A program made the position numbers and the translations under genes. A DNA stretch of 64,000 bases from Conchocele bisecta. Lineage: Eukaryota > Mollusca > Bivalvia > Lucinida > Thyasiridae. Shown in pieces: positions 22,660 to 35,108 of the stretch. Where the stretch lies: positions 69,864,828-69,928,827 of the forward strand of contig CM055274.1 in assembly GCA_029237695.1 (NCBI GenBank). Direction: 5' to 3'. Under the pieces are notes generated by a model. The model was not told the origin of the DNA and did no database searches. It saw nothing but the letters and a program-made list of their open reading frames with translations. Position 1 is the stretch's first letter. Each line of letters starts with the position of its first letter.

Positions 22660-25600
22660 CAGGTTTTTTGAGAAAAAAATCCAGGCTATTGGATTGGCGA
22701 AAGCCGGGCGGGCAGGCGGGCGGGCGGCGGCGGGCGGCGGCGGGCGGCGTCCACAATCAATGTTAAGTTTTCGTGTTTGAGTCCATTTCTTTGGTACTGT
22801 ACCACCTAGGACCACCAAACTTTCACAGCTTCATAATGAAGTGGTGCCCACCACATATCACTATCCAACATGTTACTATTTTAGCCAGGTTTTTTTAAAA
22901 AAAATCCAGGCTATTGGATTGGCGAAAGCCGGGCGGGTGGGCGGCGGGCGGCGGGCGCGGCGGCGGCGGCGGCGGGCGGTGCCACAATCAATGTTAATTT
23001 TGTTTTGTCGTGTTTGAGTCCATTTCTTTGTTACTGTACCACCTAGGACCACCAAACTTTCACAGCTTCATAATCAAGGGGTGCCCACCACATATCACTA
23101 TCCAACATGTTACTTTTTTTTTTTAACTTCACCCATTTTTTCCGCGCAGTTAACTTAGCCATTTTCAATGTTAAGTTTTCGCGTTTACAATGTTAAGTTT
23201 TCGTGTTTAAGTCCATTTCTTTGGTACTGTACCACCTAGGACCACCAAACTTTCACAGCTTCATAACCAAGGGGTGCCTACCACATACAACTATCCAACA
23301 TGTGACCATTTTTTTACCTTCACCTATTATTTCTACGTAATTGACTTGGCCATTTTCAACGTTAACTTTTTAACGTACGTCTGGTTAGAGTTTTTTGGTT
23401 AAAACTTTTTCGTTATACTATATCTCTGCAACTGCTTCGCCCATTACCTTGAAACTTCACATGGGTGTTTATCATCATCCATATTTTCATTCTAACCCCC
23501 AACCGTGCGGCCCCTGTGCCCAATCTCAAGGTCAAATTACTTTGAATTTTTTTGTTGAAGTTTTTTCGTGTACTATATCTCTGCAACTGCTTCACCCAAT
23601 ACCTTGATACTTCACATGGGTGTTTATCATCATTGTCGCACCTGCTTGCGGAAAGCGCGATCCTGTGCCCAATGTCAAGGTCAAATTACTTTGAATTTTT
23701 TTGTTAAAGTTTTTTTGTGTACTATATCTCTGCAACTGCTTCACCCAATACCTTGATACTTCACATGGGTGTTTATCATCATTGTCGCACCTGCTTGCGG
23801 AAAGCGCGATCATGTGCCCAATGTCAAGGTCAAATTACTTTGACTTTTTTTGTTAAAGTTTTTTCGTGTACTATATCTCTGCAACTGCTTCACCCAATAC
23901 CTTGATACTTCACATGGGTGTTTATCATCATTGTCGCACCTGCTTGCGGAAAGCGCGATCCTGTGCCCTATGTCAAGGTCAAATTACTTTGAATTTTTTT
24001 GTTAAAGTTTTTTCGTGTACTATATCTCTGCAACTGCTTCACCCAATACCTTGATACTTCACATGGGTGTTTATCATCATTGTCACACCTGCTTGCGGAA
24101 AGCGCGATATCGTCAGCATTTTGGCATACGTCCGTCCATTCGTCCGTGTGTCCGGTTAAAGCTTTTTGGTTAAAGTTTTTCCATCTACTATATCTATTTT
24201 TTTAGTGTCCATGCCTCGCCCCAAGGCGCGACATGCAGGCCACGGCCATCTAGTCTACAAAAAGTGGGTATAATTATGTTATCCAAGTGTCTATGCTTGG
24301 AAAAAACCTGGCCTTCGTGGCTTTGCCTCGTTTCTTGTTTTCAACTTGACCCATTTTTTCCGTGCAGTCGACTTAGCCATTTTCAATGTTAAGTTTTCGC
24401 GTTTACAATGTTAAGTTTTCGTGTTTAAGTCCAGTTCTTTGGTACTGTACCACCTACGACCACCAAACTTTCACAGCTTCATAACCAAGGGGTGCCTACC
24501 ACATACAACTATCCAACATGTGACCATTTTTTTACCTTCACCTATTATTTCTACGTAATTGACTTGGCCATTTTCAACGTTAACTTTTTAACGTACGTCT
24601 GGTTAGAGTTTTTTGGTTAAAACTTTTTTGTTATACTATATCTCTGCAACTGCTTCGCCCATTACCTTGAAACTTCACATGGGTGTTTATCATCATCCAT
24701 ATTTTCATTCTAACCCCCAACCGTGCGGCCCCTGTGCCCAATCTCAAGGTCAAATTACTTTGAATTTTTTTGTTGAAGTTTTTTCGTGTACTATATCTCT
24801 GCAACTGCTCCACCCAATACCTTGATACTTCACATGGGTGTTTATCATCATTGTCGCACCTGCTTGCGAAAAGCGCGATCCTGTGCCCAATGTCAAGGTC
24901 AAATTACTTTGAATTTTTTTGTTAAAGTTTTTTTGTGTACTATATCTCTGCAACTGCTTCACCCAATACCTTGATACTTCACATGGGTGTTTATCATCAT
25001 TGTCGCACCTGCTTGCGGAAAGCGCGATCCTGTGCCCAATGTCAAGGTCAAATTACTTTGAATTTTTTTGTTAAAGTTTTTTTCGTGTACTATATCTCTG
25101 CAACTGCTTCACCCAATACCTTGATACTTCACATGGGTGTTTATCATCATTGTCGCACCTGCTTGCGGAAAGCGCGATCCTGTGCCCTATGTCAAGTTCA
25201 AATTACTTTGAATTTTTTTGTTAAAGTTTTTTCGTGTACTATATCTCTGCAACTGCTTCACCCAATACCTTGATACTTCACATGGGTGTTTATCATCATT
25301 GTCACACCTGCTTGCGGAAAGCGCGATATCGTCAGCATTTTGGCATACGTCCGTCCATTCGTCCGTGTGTCCGGTTAAAGCTTTTTGGTTAAAGTTTTTC
25401 CATCTACTATATCTATTTTTTTAGTGTCCATGCCTCGCCCCAAGGCGCGACATGCAGGCCACCGGCCATCTAGTCTACAAAAAGTGGGTATAATTATGTT
25501 ATCCAAGTGTCTATACTTGGAAAAAACCTGGCCTTCGTGGCTTTGCCTCGTTTCTTGTTTTTAACTTGACCCATTTTTTCCGTGCAGTCGACTTAGCCAT

Positions 25601-26329
25601 TTTCAATGTTAAGTTTTCGCGTTTACAATGTTAAGTTTTCGTGTTTAAGTCCAGTTCTTTGGTACTGTACCACCTACGACCACCAAACTTTCACAGCTTC
25701 ATAACCAAGGGGTGCCTACCACATACAACTATCCAACATGTGACCATTTTTTTACCTTCACCTATTATTTCTACGTAATTGACTTAGCCATTTTCAACGT
25801 TAACTTTTTAACGTAGGTCTGGTTAAAGTTTTTGGTTAAAACTTTTTCGTTATACTATATCTCTGCAACTGCTTCGCCCATTACCTTGAAACTTCACATG
25901 GGTGTTTATCATCATCCATATTTTCATTCTAACCCCCAACCGTGCGGCCCCTGTGCCCAATGTCAAGGTCAAATTACTTTGAATTTTTTTGTTAAAGTTT
26001 TTTCGTGTACTATATCTCTGCAACTGCTTCACCCATTACCTTGATACTTCACATGGGTGTTTATCATCATTGTCGCACCCGCTTGTGGAAAGCGCGATAT
26101 CGTCGGCATACGTCCGTCCGTATGACCGTACGTCCGTGTGTCCGGTTAAAGTTTTTTCGTTAAAGTTTTTCCATCTACTACATGTATTTTGTTAGTGTCC
26201 ATGCCTCGCCCCAAGGCGCGACATGCAGGCCACGGCAATCTAGTATACAAAAAGGGGCTATAATTATGTTATCCAAGTGTCTATGCTTGGAAAAAACCTG
26301 GCCTTCGTGGCTTTGCCTCGTTTCTTGTT
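22660..26329 (+). mobile_element. Pearl-like tandem array I, higher-order repeat of about 1.22 kb
   Basis: It opens with the hairpin 'agccaggttttttgagaaaa'/'aatccaggct' and a GGGCGG-rich tract. Then come about 200 bp units ('gtaccacctaggaccaccaa', 'actatccaacatgt') and 149 bp units ('atatctctgcaactgcttca', 'tgtttatcatcattgtcgca', 'ggtcaaattactttgaattt'). The whole block repeats at 23107, 24331 and 25550 with a period of about 1219 bp and differs in the number of 149 bp units (the third block has fewest). Blocks close with 'catgcaggccacggccatct' and 'aaacctggccttcgtggctt'. The small open frames in it are repeat artefacts. The whole array lies in the third visible CHIC intron. Confidence 0.85.
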
Positions 26330-27230
26330 AAATTAAACACTAATACCAAATAATCTTGACGGTTGTTGTTGCTGCTTTTGTTGTTGTTGATTCTGTAAAA
26401 CCTGCGCTGACTTTTCTTGGCACCTTCGTATTATACTTGTCTCATTACAATATTCTTCAAAACTTCTCTTGAGCATATTCGGAATTCCACACGACGTCAC
26501 CAGTGATCAATATATTGCTACCAAATTTACAAAACATAAGAGTTTTGCAAGCTAGACATTAACACTTGGAACTTAAATGTGTCAGAATGTCAATGAACCA
26601 ATTACAACTGATAGCATAGTGTGAACACTATTATCATAGATGGTAAGATTGTCAAAATATGTTTGAACAAAAGAAACCGATGGCTAAAGAAAATTACTGA
26701 ACTTGATATATCAGTTTCTGACCTTGACATTGACCTTAAATTTTGAACAATGATGATTAAAATTAATTTTATTTGACTCTTCACTCAATATCTAGCCAAT
26801 GGTACGTTCCACTATTACAGTATTTTGGAAATTAGATGCAGTGATGAGCAACCAAATAGAACATCCTGGCTGAAATTTGAAGTTTTTCCTACTTGACCTT
26901 GACCTTCAATCATGACATTGAACTACAAATGTCGCGTAAACAATGTATTAAATTGATTTGTGCATTTATACTACTATCGTTTTATACTCAAATGTAGGTA
27001 TACAATTCCAAATATATGCATTTCTATTTGAGTTTAAGACTGTAAGTGATTTTTGCTGTCGGCCATCTTAGATTTATGCAAATTAAGTCATTCCGGTGGA
27101 TTGTTTTCTTGGCCACCCATCTGATTTTTTTCGAAATGCATCGATTAACAGATATGTAAAATTTGGCAGACTCTTCCAAAAGTGCACAGATCGACATTTT
27201 TTCTGCACATATCTATCACACTAACCTTTC
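26330..27230. other. Low-repeat intronic DNA
   Basis: No gene seen. A weak 'gaccttgacctt.aa' motif recurs three times (about 26720, 26895 and 26905), suggesting a very old, decayed array unit. A (TTG)n-like tract lies at about 26361-26392. Confidence 0.5.
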
Positions 27231-29446
27231 ATTATCCCGGCAAGAGGGGATTTATATTGTTAGTCCATGTACATACGTGCGTACATTAGTAACACCTTTC
27301 ATTTTTAGCTCGCCTGCACTAAGTGCAGAAGAGCTTATGTCGTACCCCCGGCGTCGTCGGCGTCCACAAACTTAACGTTGGGGTAAATGTCTTATAACTT
27401 CTGTTTCCTTTTATGGAACACCTTGTTCTTTCATACATGCATTCCTCAGATGACCCTATATCGTGCTGTAGCAAATCCATGACCCACCACCAAGCCCTTA
27501 CCCCAAGGTCAAGGTCACAAACTTAGCACATTCATAAACTTAACGTTCGGGTAAATGTCTTATAACATCTGTTTCCTTCCATGGAACGCCTTGATATTTC
27601 ATACATGCATTCATCTGATGATACTCTATCGTGCTATAGCAAATCCATGACCCACCGCCCATCCCTTACACGCATTGCTCCAATGCTCCTCTCCCGCCCT
27701 ATGACAAATCCACATTCGTCCCGCCGTCGCTAAGGCCAGGGTCAAGGTCACAGACTTGGTGCGTTCGAAACCTTAACGCTCGGGTAAATTGCTTATAATT
27801 TCTGTTTCCTTTCTCGGATCTGCTTCACATTTCACACACGCATTGCTCCAATGGTCCTCTCCCGCCCTGTGACAAATCCACATTCGACCCGCCCCCGCTA
27901 AGACCAGGGTCAAGGTCACAGACTTGGTGCATTCGAAACCTTAACGCTTGGGTAAATTGCTTACAATTTCTGTTTCCTTGCTCGGATCTGCTTCACATTT
28001 CACACACGCATTGCTCCAATGATCCTCTACCGCCCTGTGACAAATTCACATTCGTCCTGCCCCCACTAAGCCCCGGGTCAAGGTCACAGACTTGGAGCGT
28101 TTGAAACCTTAACGCTCGGGGTAAATGGCTTGTAATTTGTGTTTCCTTGCTCGGATCTGCTTCACATTTCACACACGCATTGCTCCAATGGTCCTATGCC
28201 ACCCTGTGACAAATCCACATTTGACCCGCCCGTGCTAAGCCCAGGGTCAAGGTCACAGACTTGGTGTGTTCGAAACCTTAACACTCGGGTAAATGGCTTA
28301 TAATTTCTGTTTCCTTGCTCGGATCTGCTTCACATTTCACACACACATTGCTCCAATGGTCCTCTACTGTCCTGTGACAAATCCACATTCGTCCCGCCCC
28401 CACTAAGCCCAGGGTCAAGGTCACAGACTTGGTGCGTTCGAAACCTTAACGCTCGGGTAAATGGCTTATAATTTGTGTTTCCTTGCTCGGATCTGCTTTA
28501 CATTTCACACACACATTGCTCCAATGGTTCTCTATAGCAAATCCATGACCCACCGCCCATCCCTTACCCCAGGGTCAAGGTCACAAACTTAGCACATTCA
28601 TAAACTTAACGTTGGGGTAAATGTCTTACTACATCTGTTTCCTTTCATGGAACGCCTTGATATTTCATACATGCATTCCTCAGATGACCCTCTATCATGC
28701 TGTAGCAAATCCATGACCCACCACCCAACCCTTACCCCAAGGTCAAGGTCACAAACTTAGCATGTTCATAAACTTAACGTTGGGGTAAATGTTGCGTAAC
28801 TTCTGTTTATTTAGAGGGAACGCCTTCATATTTCATACATGCATTCATCTGATGATACTCTATTGTGCTATAGCAAATCCATGACCCATCCCACCCCTTT
28901 CCCAAAGGTCAAGGTCACAGACTTAGCACATTCATAAACTTAACGTTAGGGTAAATGTCTTATAACATCTGTTCCCTTTCATGGAACGCCTTGATATTTC
29001 ATACATGCATGCATCTGATGATACCCTATCATGCTATAGCAAATCCATGACCCACCGCACACCCCTTACCCCTAGGTCAAGGTCACAAACTTAGCACATT
29101 CATAAACTTAACGTTGGGGTAAATGTCTTATAACATCTGTTTCCTTTCATTGAACACCTTGATATTTCATACATGCATTCCTCAGATAACCCTCTATCAT
29201 GCTGTAGCAAATCCACAACCCACTACCCAACCCTTACCCCAAGGTCAAGGTCACAAACTTAGCATGTTCATAAACTTAACATTGGGGTAATGTTGTGTAA
29301 CTTCTGTTCCTTTACAGGGAACGCTTTGTTATTTCATACATGCATTCATCTGATGATCTCTATTGTGCTACAGCAAATCCATGACCCACCCCACCCCTTT
29401 CCCCAAGATCAACATCATAAACTTAAAGTTGGAGTAAATGTCTTTT

Positions 29447-29785
29447 TATGCCCCCGCCACCGAATGGTGAGGGGGGCATATAGTGTTACCGGCGTCCGTA
29501 CGTACGTACGTACGTCCCGGAACCTTAGTGCTCGGTTAAATGGCTTATAATTTATGTTTCCTTGCTTGGATCTGCTTCACATTTCACACACGCATTGCTC
29601 CAATGCTCCTCTACCACCCTGTGACAAATCCACATTCGTCCCGTCCCCGCTAAGCCCAGGGTCAAGGTCACAGACTTGGTGCGTTCGAAACGTTAACGCT
29701 CGTTTAAATGGCTTATAATCAAATATGCCTCGTTTTCTTTGGCTGCCAGCGGGAGCATTCGTGTGCCGACAGGCCACATTTCTAG
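29447..29785 (+). mobile_element. Helitron-like unit nested in array II
   Basis: The head is a hairpin: tgcccccgccacc / ggtgaggggggca, then 'tagtgttaccggcgtccgta' and a (CGTA)n run. The body is one to two array units. The end is 'gccgacaggccacatttCTAG'. The host array sequence 'gtaaatgtctttt' continues on the far side as 'tataacttttg', so the insertion left no long target duplication, as expected of Helitron-type insertion. Related units: 32559-32947 and 35109-35984. Confidence 0.65.
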
Positions 29786-30249
29786 TTATAACTTTTGTTT
29801 CTTTACAGGGAACCCCTTGGTATTTCATACATGCATTCATCTGATGATACTCTATCGTGCTATACCAAATGTATGACCCACCCCTTTCCCCAAGGTCAAG
29901 GTCACAAACTTAGTACATGTACATTCATAAACTTAACGTTGGGGTAAATGTCTTATAACATCTGTTTCCTTTCATGGAACGCCTTGATATTTCATACATG
30001 CATTCCTCAGATGACCCTCTATCATGCTGTAACAAACCCACAACCCACCACCCAACCCTTACCCCAAGGTCAAGGTCACACACTTAGCATGTTCATAAAG
30101 TTAATGTTGGGGGTAAATGTTGTGTAACTTCTGTTTCTTTACAGGGAACGTTTTGATATTTCATACATGCATTCATCTGATGATCCTCTATTGTGCTACA
30201 GCAAATCCATGACCCACCCATTTCCCCAAGATCAACATCATAACTTTAA

Positions 30250-30934
30250 AGGTACATGCCCACGCAGTAGGCACAAAATGTTCTTTATAGGAATTAAATA
30301 AGTGTATAATTATGTCACTATTCCACCAGTTCTAAAAATTACGAGTGCCCGCTATACAAATATAATCATTTATTAATTATAAATTTACTGTTAGCGACGC
30401 GCGGCGGTAACAGTCTATTTTGATAATGTGCGGGGACGACGACTTTCACATCACGGCTTGCGGTGCGCATGCGCAGTATACTACGCGCGCCAGTAGGCTT
30501 CCCAATATGTCGAAACGTCCAGGACGGAAATTGTATGAAACGGCGTCGGGTCAAAAAAAGGCGAAATGTCTGAGGGACAGGCAGTACAGAGAGAGAGTGG
30601 TTAATATTGGCGACCAGATCACCAAATGGAAAGAGTTACGTGAAGATTTAGATTTGGACTCGAACAGAGATTTTTCTTCTCAACTTCCGATACTTCACTG
30701 CGCATGTCAAAGATGTGATATGATTGACCGTGTCACGTGACGCGTATTGGTAAAAATAGCACGAGGTCGGAAAATTCCCTTTCTGGTCGTGGCATATAAA
30801 ATGCGATTTAACACCAATTAACACGTGCCGTAATTAAAAATAACTCGTTAGTGGGTAGACAAATGGCTCATATAAGGCATGACAGAAAATGAAAAGTAGT
30901 AGTACAGTGTAACCTGCTGCGTGGGCATGTACCT
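30250..30934. mobile_element. TTAA-flanked (piggyBac-type) non-autonomous element carrying an open frame
   Basis: The terminal inverted repeats aggtacatgcccacgcag and ctgcgtgggcatgtacct are bounded by TTAA on both sides (30246-30249, 30935-30938). The surrounding array gives the empty site (aacTTAAcgttgg), which confirms a TTAA duplication. The left 120 bases match the MITE at 62886-63342, but the interior is different and includes the frame at 30507-30740. TTAA specificity is characteristic of piggyBac transposases; no transposase is present. Confidence 0.8.
30507..30740 (+). CDS. Small open frame inside the TTAA element, unknown product (possible captured gene fragment)
   Basis: A 77-codon frame starts at ATG 30507 (MSKRPGRKLYETASGQKKAK...) and stops at 30740; the frame is open further upstream to 30420. 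The protein is strongly basic at the start and then has 'RDRQYRERVVNIGDQITKWK', 'ELREDLDLDSNRDF' and a C-x-x-C pair (CACQRC). The pattern of a basic region, then 'IGDQ..KWKELRE.L.L.S', resembles short DNA-binding-like regions seen repeatedly in uncharacterised invertebrate proteins, but I cannot name a family. Its base composition is more balanced than the flanks and it is not tandemly repeated. It may be a captured exon, an evolving element gene, or chance. Confidence 0.4.
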   Translation: MSKRPGRKLYETASGQKKAKCLRDRQYRERVVNIGDQITKWKELREDLDLDSNRDFSSQLPILHCACQRCDMIDRVT

Positions 30935-31350
30935 TTAACGTTGGAGTAAATGTCTTTTTATAACTTCTGTTTCTTTACAGGGAACACCTTGATATTTCAT
31001 ACATGCATTCATCTGATGATTCTCTATTGTGTTACAGCATGACCCAGCCACCCCACCCCTTTCCCCAAGGTCAAGGTCACACACTTAGTACATTCATACA
31101 TGCATTCCTCATGTGAATAGCTATCATGCTGTAGAAAATCACCAACTTAGTGCGTTCATAAACTTAACGTTGAGTTAAATTTTGTTTTACTTCTGTTGTT
31201 AGGGAGCGCATTGATATTTCATACATGCATTCATCTTGATATGCTATATCATGCTAGAGCAAATCCACGAACCACCTTCCACCACTGACCCCAATGTCAA
31301 GGTCCACCGCACACCCCTTAACCCAAGGTCAAGTTATATAATATTCATGT

Positions 31351-31890
31351 TTTTAGCGCGCCTTCCGAAGGAAGAAGTGCTTATGGCATACCCTCGGTCG
31401 TAGGCGTCCGTCTGTCCATCCGTCCGTCTGTCCATCTGTCTTCAAAAATTATAATGGCCTATATTTTCTGTTTCCTTGCTTTGATTTGCTTCATATTTCA
31501 CAGACGCATTGCTCCAAGGGTCCTCTACTGCGCTGTGGCAAATCCTCGTCCGTGCCGCCCCTTCTAAGCCCAGGGTCAAGGTCACATACTTTGTGCATCT
31601 CAAAACCTTAGCGCTCGGACGCTCGAGTAAATGGCCTATATTTTCTGTTTCCTTGCTTGGATTTGCTTCACATTTCACACACGCATTGATCCAAGCGTCC
31701 TCTACCTCTGCTAAGCCCAGGGTCAGGGTCACGGTCAAATACTTTGTACGCTCGAAACCTTAACACGCTCTGGTAAATGGCTCATAAATTTTGTTTCCAT
31801 TATCCAGCACGTTGTGTTTTCAAATGTGCCCTCGGTTCCTTTGCTGCCACCGGGCGCGCTTCGTTGTCCTCTGAAAACTCTTGTTTTATA
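31351..31890 (+). mobile_element. Pearl-like unit with 'agcgcgccttccgaagg' head
   Basis: A hairpin head (cgccttccgaaggaag) is followed by 'cgtccgtctgtccatccgtc' and then three 'tttccttgcttggatttgct' units with 'aagcccagggtcaaggtcac'. It ends near 'cttcgttgtcctctgaaaac'. Non-coding. Confidence 0.65.
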
Positions 31891-32558
31891 CAACTGTGCC
31901 AAGTTTGAGTGAAGGTTGCCAATAGGCGAGCTTCGTTACAACTCTTGTTCAATAACTTATGAACTGCTTTACTGATTTTGATAATATTTGGCCACAAGGT
32001 GTGTCTACGGATGATGCTTTGTTTTGCATACAACCAACGTTCGACCGCCCAAGGTCAAGGTCACTGAGGACTTATGTTCACCTTGTTTGTAAGGCAATTC
32101 TTTTTTTTATTATCAAGGCTGCCAGCGAGGGATTAATTAGCTTAGTGATAAAGAAGCCCTTGTTTCTTTTTTGCTTATGAACCCCTTCACTAATTTTAAT
32201 AATATTTGAGCACAATGTGCTTCTAGGCATTCTTTCACATAGACCCCACATCTAAACACCTGACGTCAAGGTCATGGAGGACTTTTGCTTATTTATTATC
32301 AGGGTTGTCTAGTTGCTTAGGGGTATTAGCTTTATAGTGATAACGAGTCCCTTGGTAAATATGGTTGAATTGTTATGGCTAGAGAATGTAGATGCATCAG
32401 AAGGTTGTCATAATATGCTTCATGTAATCATGTTGTTAATTGTTCTTTTGTTGCAAAAGGTGTTATCACACACTATTTTTAGATGCCTTAAATTGTCAAC
32501 AGAGACTTGTCTGTATGTTACTTGCCTTTAGAGAAGTAAACCATGATTATACCTGTTT
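31891..32558. repeat. Degenerate array units plus intronic DNA
   Basis: Two units with 'aacttatgaactgctttact', 'aatatttg.ccacaa' and 'aaggtcaaggtcactgagga' (31943-32300), related to 34228-34380, end 'ggctgccagcgagggatta'. From 32300 to 32558 nothing is recognised. Confidence 0.55.
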
Positions 32559-32947
32559 ATGCCCCCACATAGAATGGTGCATGGGCATATAGCGTTAGAC
32601 TGGCCCTTCTGTACGTCTGTATATACAAACACGTTTCCGCTTGTTGACTTGAATTATCTTTGGCCAATTTCCATCATACTTCATAGGTGTATTGATATAG
32701 ATCAGGGAAAGACACTTATTGAAAGAGGGGTTCAAGCTAAAAAGAGATTGCTTTTTTCTCACTTGTTTCCACATAATAACTCAACTACTACAAGTCCGAG
32801 CTTGACAATACATCACGTGTGCATGGTATATATTGTGGGAAAACACCTATTGATAATGAAATGAGTGTCCAAGTTGGCCCATGTTCAAGGTCAATACTAA
32901 TAGGCATTCAGTGGGGGTATCCATGTGCCAACAGGTCACATTTCTAG
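32559..32947 (+). mobile_element. Helitron-like unit
   Basis: The head is atgcccccacatagaatggt with the pairing 'atgggcat'; the end is 'gtgccaacaggtcacattTCTAG'. A single diverged body unit contains 'catcatacttcataggtgta'. It is 122 bases upstream of the last CHIC exon. Confidence 0.55.
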
Positions 32948-33069
32948 TTCTTATGCCAAGTGATATAGTCTCAAAATATATATTTCTTTTCGTAGTCACG
33001 CCTTCGTATAACCTTATTGTTAAACAGACTTATTACATGTTCACAAAATCAATCTTTTCTTTGTTGCAG

Positions 33070-33120
33070 GTGTTAGTTATCGAATTTATACCCAAAGTGT
33101 CTATATTTAGACCTGATTGA
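33070..33120 (+). CDS. CHIC2: CHIC-family gene, terminal coding exon
   Basis: This is a 16-codon phase-0 exon, VLVIEFIPKVSIFRPD, then TGA (33118-33120), after acceptor 'tttgttgcag'. The C-terminal IEFxPKxxIFRPD is the near-invariant end of CHIC proteins. With the three upstream exons it makes 107 residues, against about 165 for the complete vertebrate protein, leaving only the N-terminal part unaccounted for. Confidence 0.95.
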   Translation: MLVIEFIPKVSIFRPD

Positions 33121-33764
33121 CGGGGATTCCCGGTGATATGGAAGACGACAACCCACAATGCATCACTGAAATGTACATTCTATTGACCCTTTACATTCCG
33201 ATGATACACTTTATGGAAAAGTCCAAAATGTTTTTTATTTCTTGTCAGAAGTATATGTCGTGACCACCATTTGAACCGTCTCGTCAAGACGGTTCAAATG
33301 AGTGGTCACAACATATACTTTCGTTGAGAAATAAGAAAATGAAAACATATTTTACAAAAAATAAATGTGTATTCCGAATGCAATGGGTCACCATATACAG
33401 GTATGACTTAAGCCATCTCATCACGAACGTTATCATGAAATTGATACCAGTTATTGACGCGCGTTTATTGACGACCGTCTTTTGTTTGCTAGTCGAACAA
33501 TCATATGTGTCATTTTGAATAATATTGCACAGTTTATTGTCTTCAGAATACATGTATGTGAAAAACTTCTTTATATTGCATTTGTGACTTGACTTGAATA
33601 TATAATTTGTGTCTTACGCTACCCTTGATATAATCATAGTGAGTGTATACTTGGATTTCCCGTTGTGTATTTATAGTGATTCAGCCCAGTGATATACTTT
33701 ATTGCCATATTTTCTTCAATAGGAAATGCAACAGTCAGTATCACTATTTTTGAAAAAAAATAAA
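33121..33764 (+). other. Putative CHIC 3' UTR with candidate poly(A) signals
   Basis: Follows the CHIC stop codon. AATAAA hexamers occur at 33360-33365 (inside the foldback element) and 33759-33764. Which, if either, is used cannot be told from sequence. Confidence 0.4.
33184..33390. mobile_element. Foldback MITE in the CHIC 3' UTR
   Basis: The ends 'tgaccctttacattccg' and 'cgaatgcaatgggtca' are inverted. The core 33247-33320 pairs 'agtatatgtcgtgaccacc' and 'gtggtcacaacatatact' around 'tctcgtcaaga'. Relatives: 4630-4703, 36003-36160, 53105-53352. It starts 64 bases after the stop codon. Confidence 0.7.
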
Positions 33765-33909
33765 ACTGACGCCATTGGTAATCAGTGTAGACCCAGATCA
33801 GATTGCATATCACAGTCTGATCAGGGTGTAGACTGTTCACCGGTTTCACAATTATGGCCAACAGAGTGAATCCTGATCATTCTACAGGCTGTATTGGAGA
33901 ATATAATGA

Positions 33910-34672
33910 TCCCCTCGCTGATGGGCAAGAGGGGATTAAGCGTTAGTCTATGCACGTACATACAGCACGTTAGTCTATGCACGCACATACATGTGGACGT
34001 TAGTCTATGCACATACATACATTGTGTACATTAGTCTATGCACGCACATACATACATTGTCTAGCACCCATACATTGCGTACGTAGCTATGCACGCACAC
34101 AGGTACGTTAGTCTGCACATACATGCGTACGTTAGTCTATGCACGCACATACATGCGTACGTTAGTCTATGCACGTACATACATGCGTACGTTAGTCTAT
34201 GCACGTACATACATGCGTACGTTAGTAATACATTTCATTTGTCAATAACTTATGAACCGCTTCACCGATTTTGATAATATGTGGCCATGATGTGTGTCTA
34301 GGGATGGTACTTTGTTTTGCATATGACCCACGTCCAACCGCCCAAGATCAAGGTCACTGGTGCCTATACCTTGTAAGGCTTTGTAACGCTTATGCATTTT
34401 TATGTTTCCTTGCTCGGATCTGCTTCACATTTCACACACGCATTGCTCCAATGGTCCTCTACCGCCCTGTGACAAATCCACATTCGTCCCGCCCCCGCCA
34501 AGCCCCCGCCAAGCCCCCGCCAAGCCCAGGGTCAAGGTTATGTTTTCAAATGTGCCCTCGGTACTTTTGCTGCCAGCGGGGGCATTCATGTGCCGAGAGG
34601 CCACATTTCTAGTTTTATTATTATCAAGGCTGCCAGCGAGGGGATTAGCTTCGTAATAGCGATGCCCTTGTT
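33910..34672 (+). mobile_element. Helitron-like unit with internal 30 bp minisatellite
   Basis: It opens tcccctcgctgatgggcaag / gaggggat (hairpin). From about 33945 to 34228 it carries about nine copies of a 30 bp unit 'gttagtctatgcacgcacat'+acatgcgtac. The body has 'aacttatgaaccgcttcacc', and it closes 'ggctgccagcgaggggatta' and 'agcgatgcccttgtt'. A second unit (34390-34612, ending 'ggccacatttCTAG', with four copies of the 11-mer agcccccgcca) is inserted near its end. Confidence 0.6.
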
Positions 34673-35108
34673 ATATACATTTTGTCCAGCGATGTCGTTT
34701 TGGGCCACTGGTTGACAAGAGGTACTTAACCATGCATTCCCGTAGTCTGATCAAGGCCTACACTGTCCACCATTCAGTCATCGATGCTCTCTGCCATCAT
34801 CAAAATAATGACATCCTAATCCGAATGTCCCTTTTCTTTGCTTGCAGTGTGTTTATGTTCTCTGCTCTTGGTAGCCATCAATAATAATACAATCTAGTCA
34901 GTTTTGTGGTCAGACGTGTGACATAACACATCTTGTAATAATATCCATAGACTTTAGTGGGTTAAGTTTCCTTGCCTGGTGGCCCATTTACGAATGGTAT
35001 GATCTCATTAGCAATGAGGCACACATTATACTTTAGGGTGAAGCTGATGGCAAATTGTTTAACCCATTTTATTCTGAGGATACGCCATTTTGTTCTAAAT
35101 ATATTTGT
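34673..35108. other. No gene seen
   Basis: A family D palindrome fragment lies at about 34738-34790 ('agtctgatcaaggcctacac' and 'gtccaccattca'). The rest is AT-rich and unremarkable. Confidence 0.5.

Larger units (their letters stand above)
27305..31350 (+). mobile_element. Pearl-like tandem array II, about 150 bp units
   Basis: It opens with a hairpin head 'agctcgcctgcactaagtgc'...'gcagaagagct'. Units contain 'cttaacgttggggtaaatgt', 'ttctgtttcctt', 'catacatgcattc' and 'aaggtcaaggtcacaaactt'. There are two unit subtypes: 'acttagcacattcataaact' and 'acttggtgcgttcgaaacct' (27720-28500). The array is interrupted by the Helitron-like element 29447-29785 and the TTAA element 30250-30934, and resumes after each in register. 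Confidence 0.85.

Noticed and set aside
23395..26195. Families of 60-112 codon frames repeated at 149 bp and 1219 bp spacing
   Set aside because: They are translations of tandem array units, present on both strands, and broken by unit-number changes.
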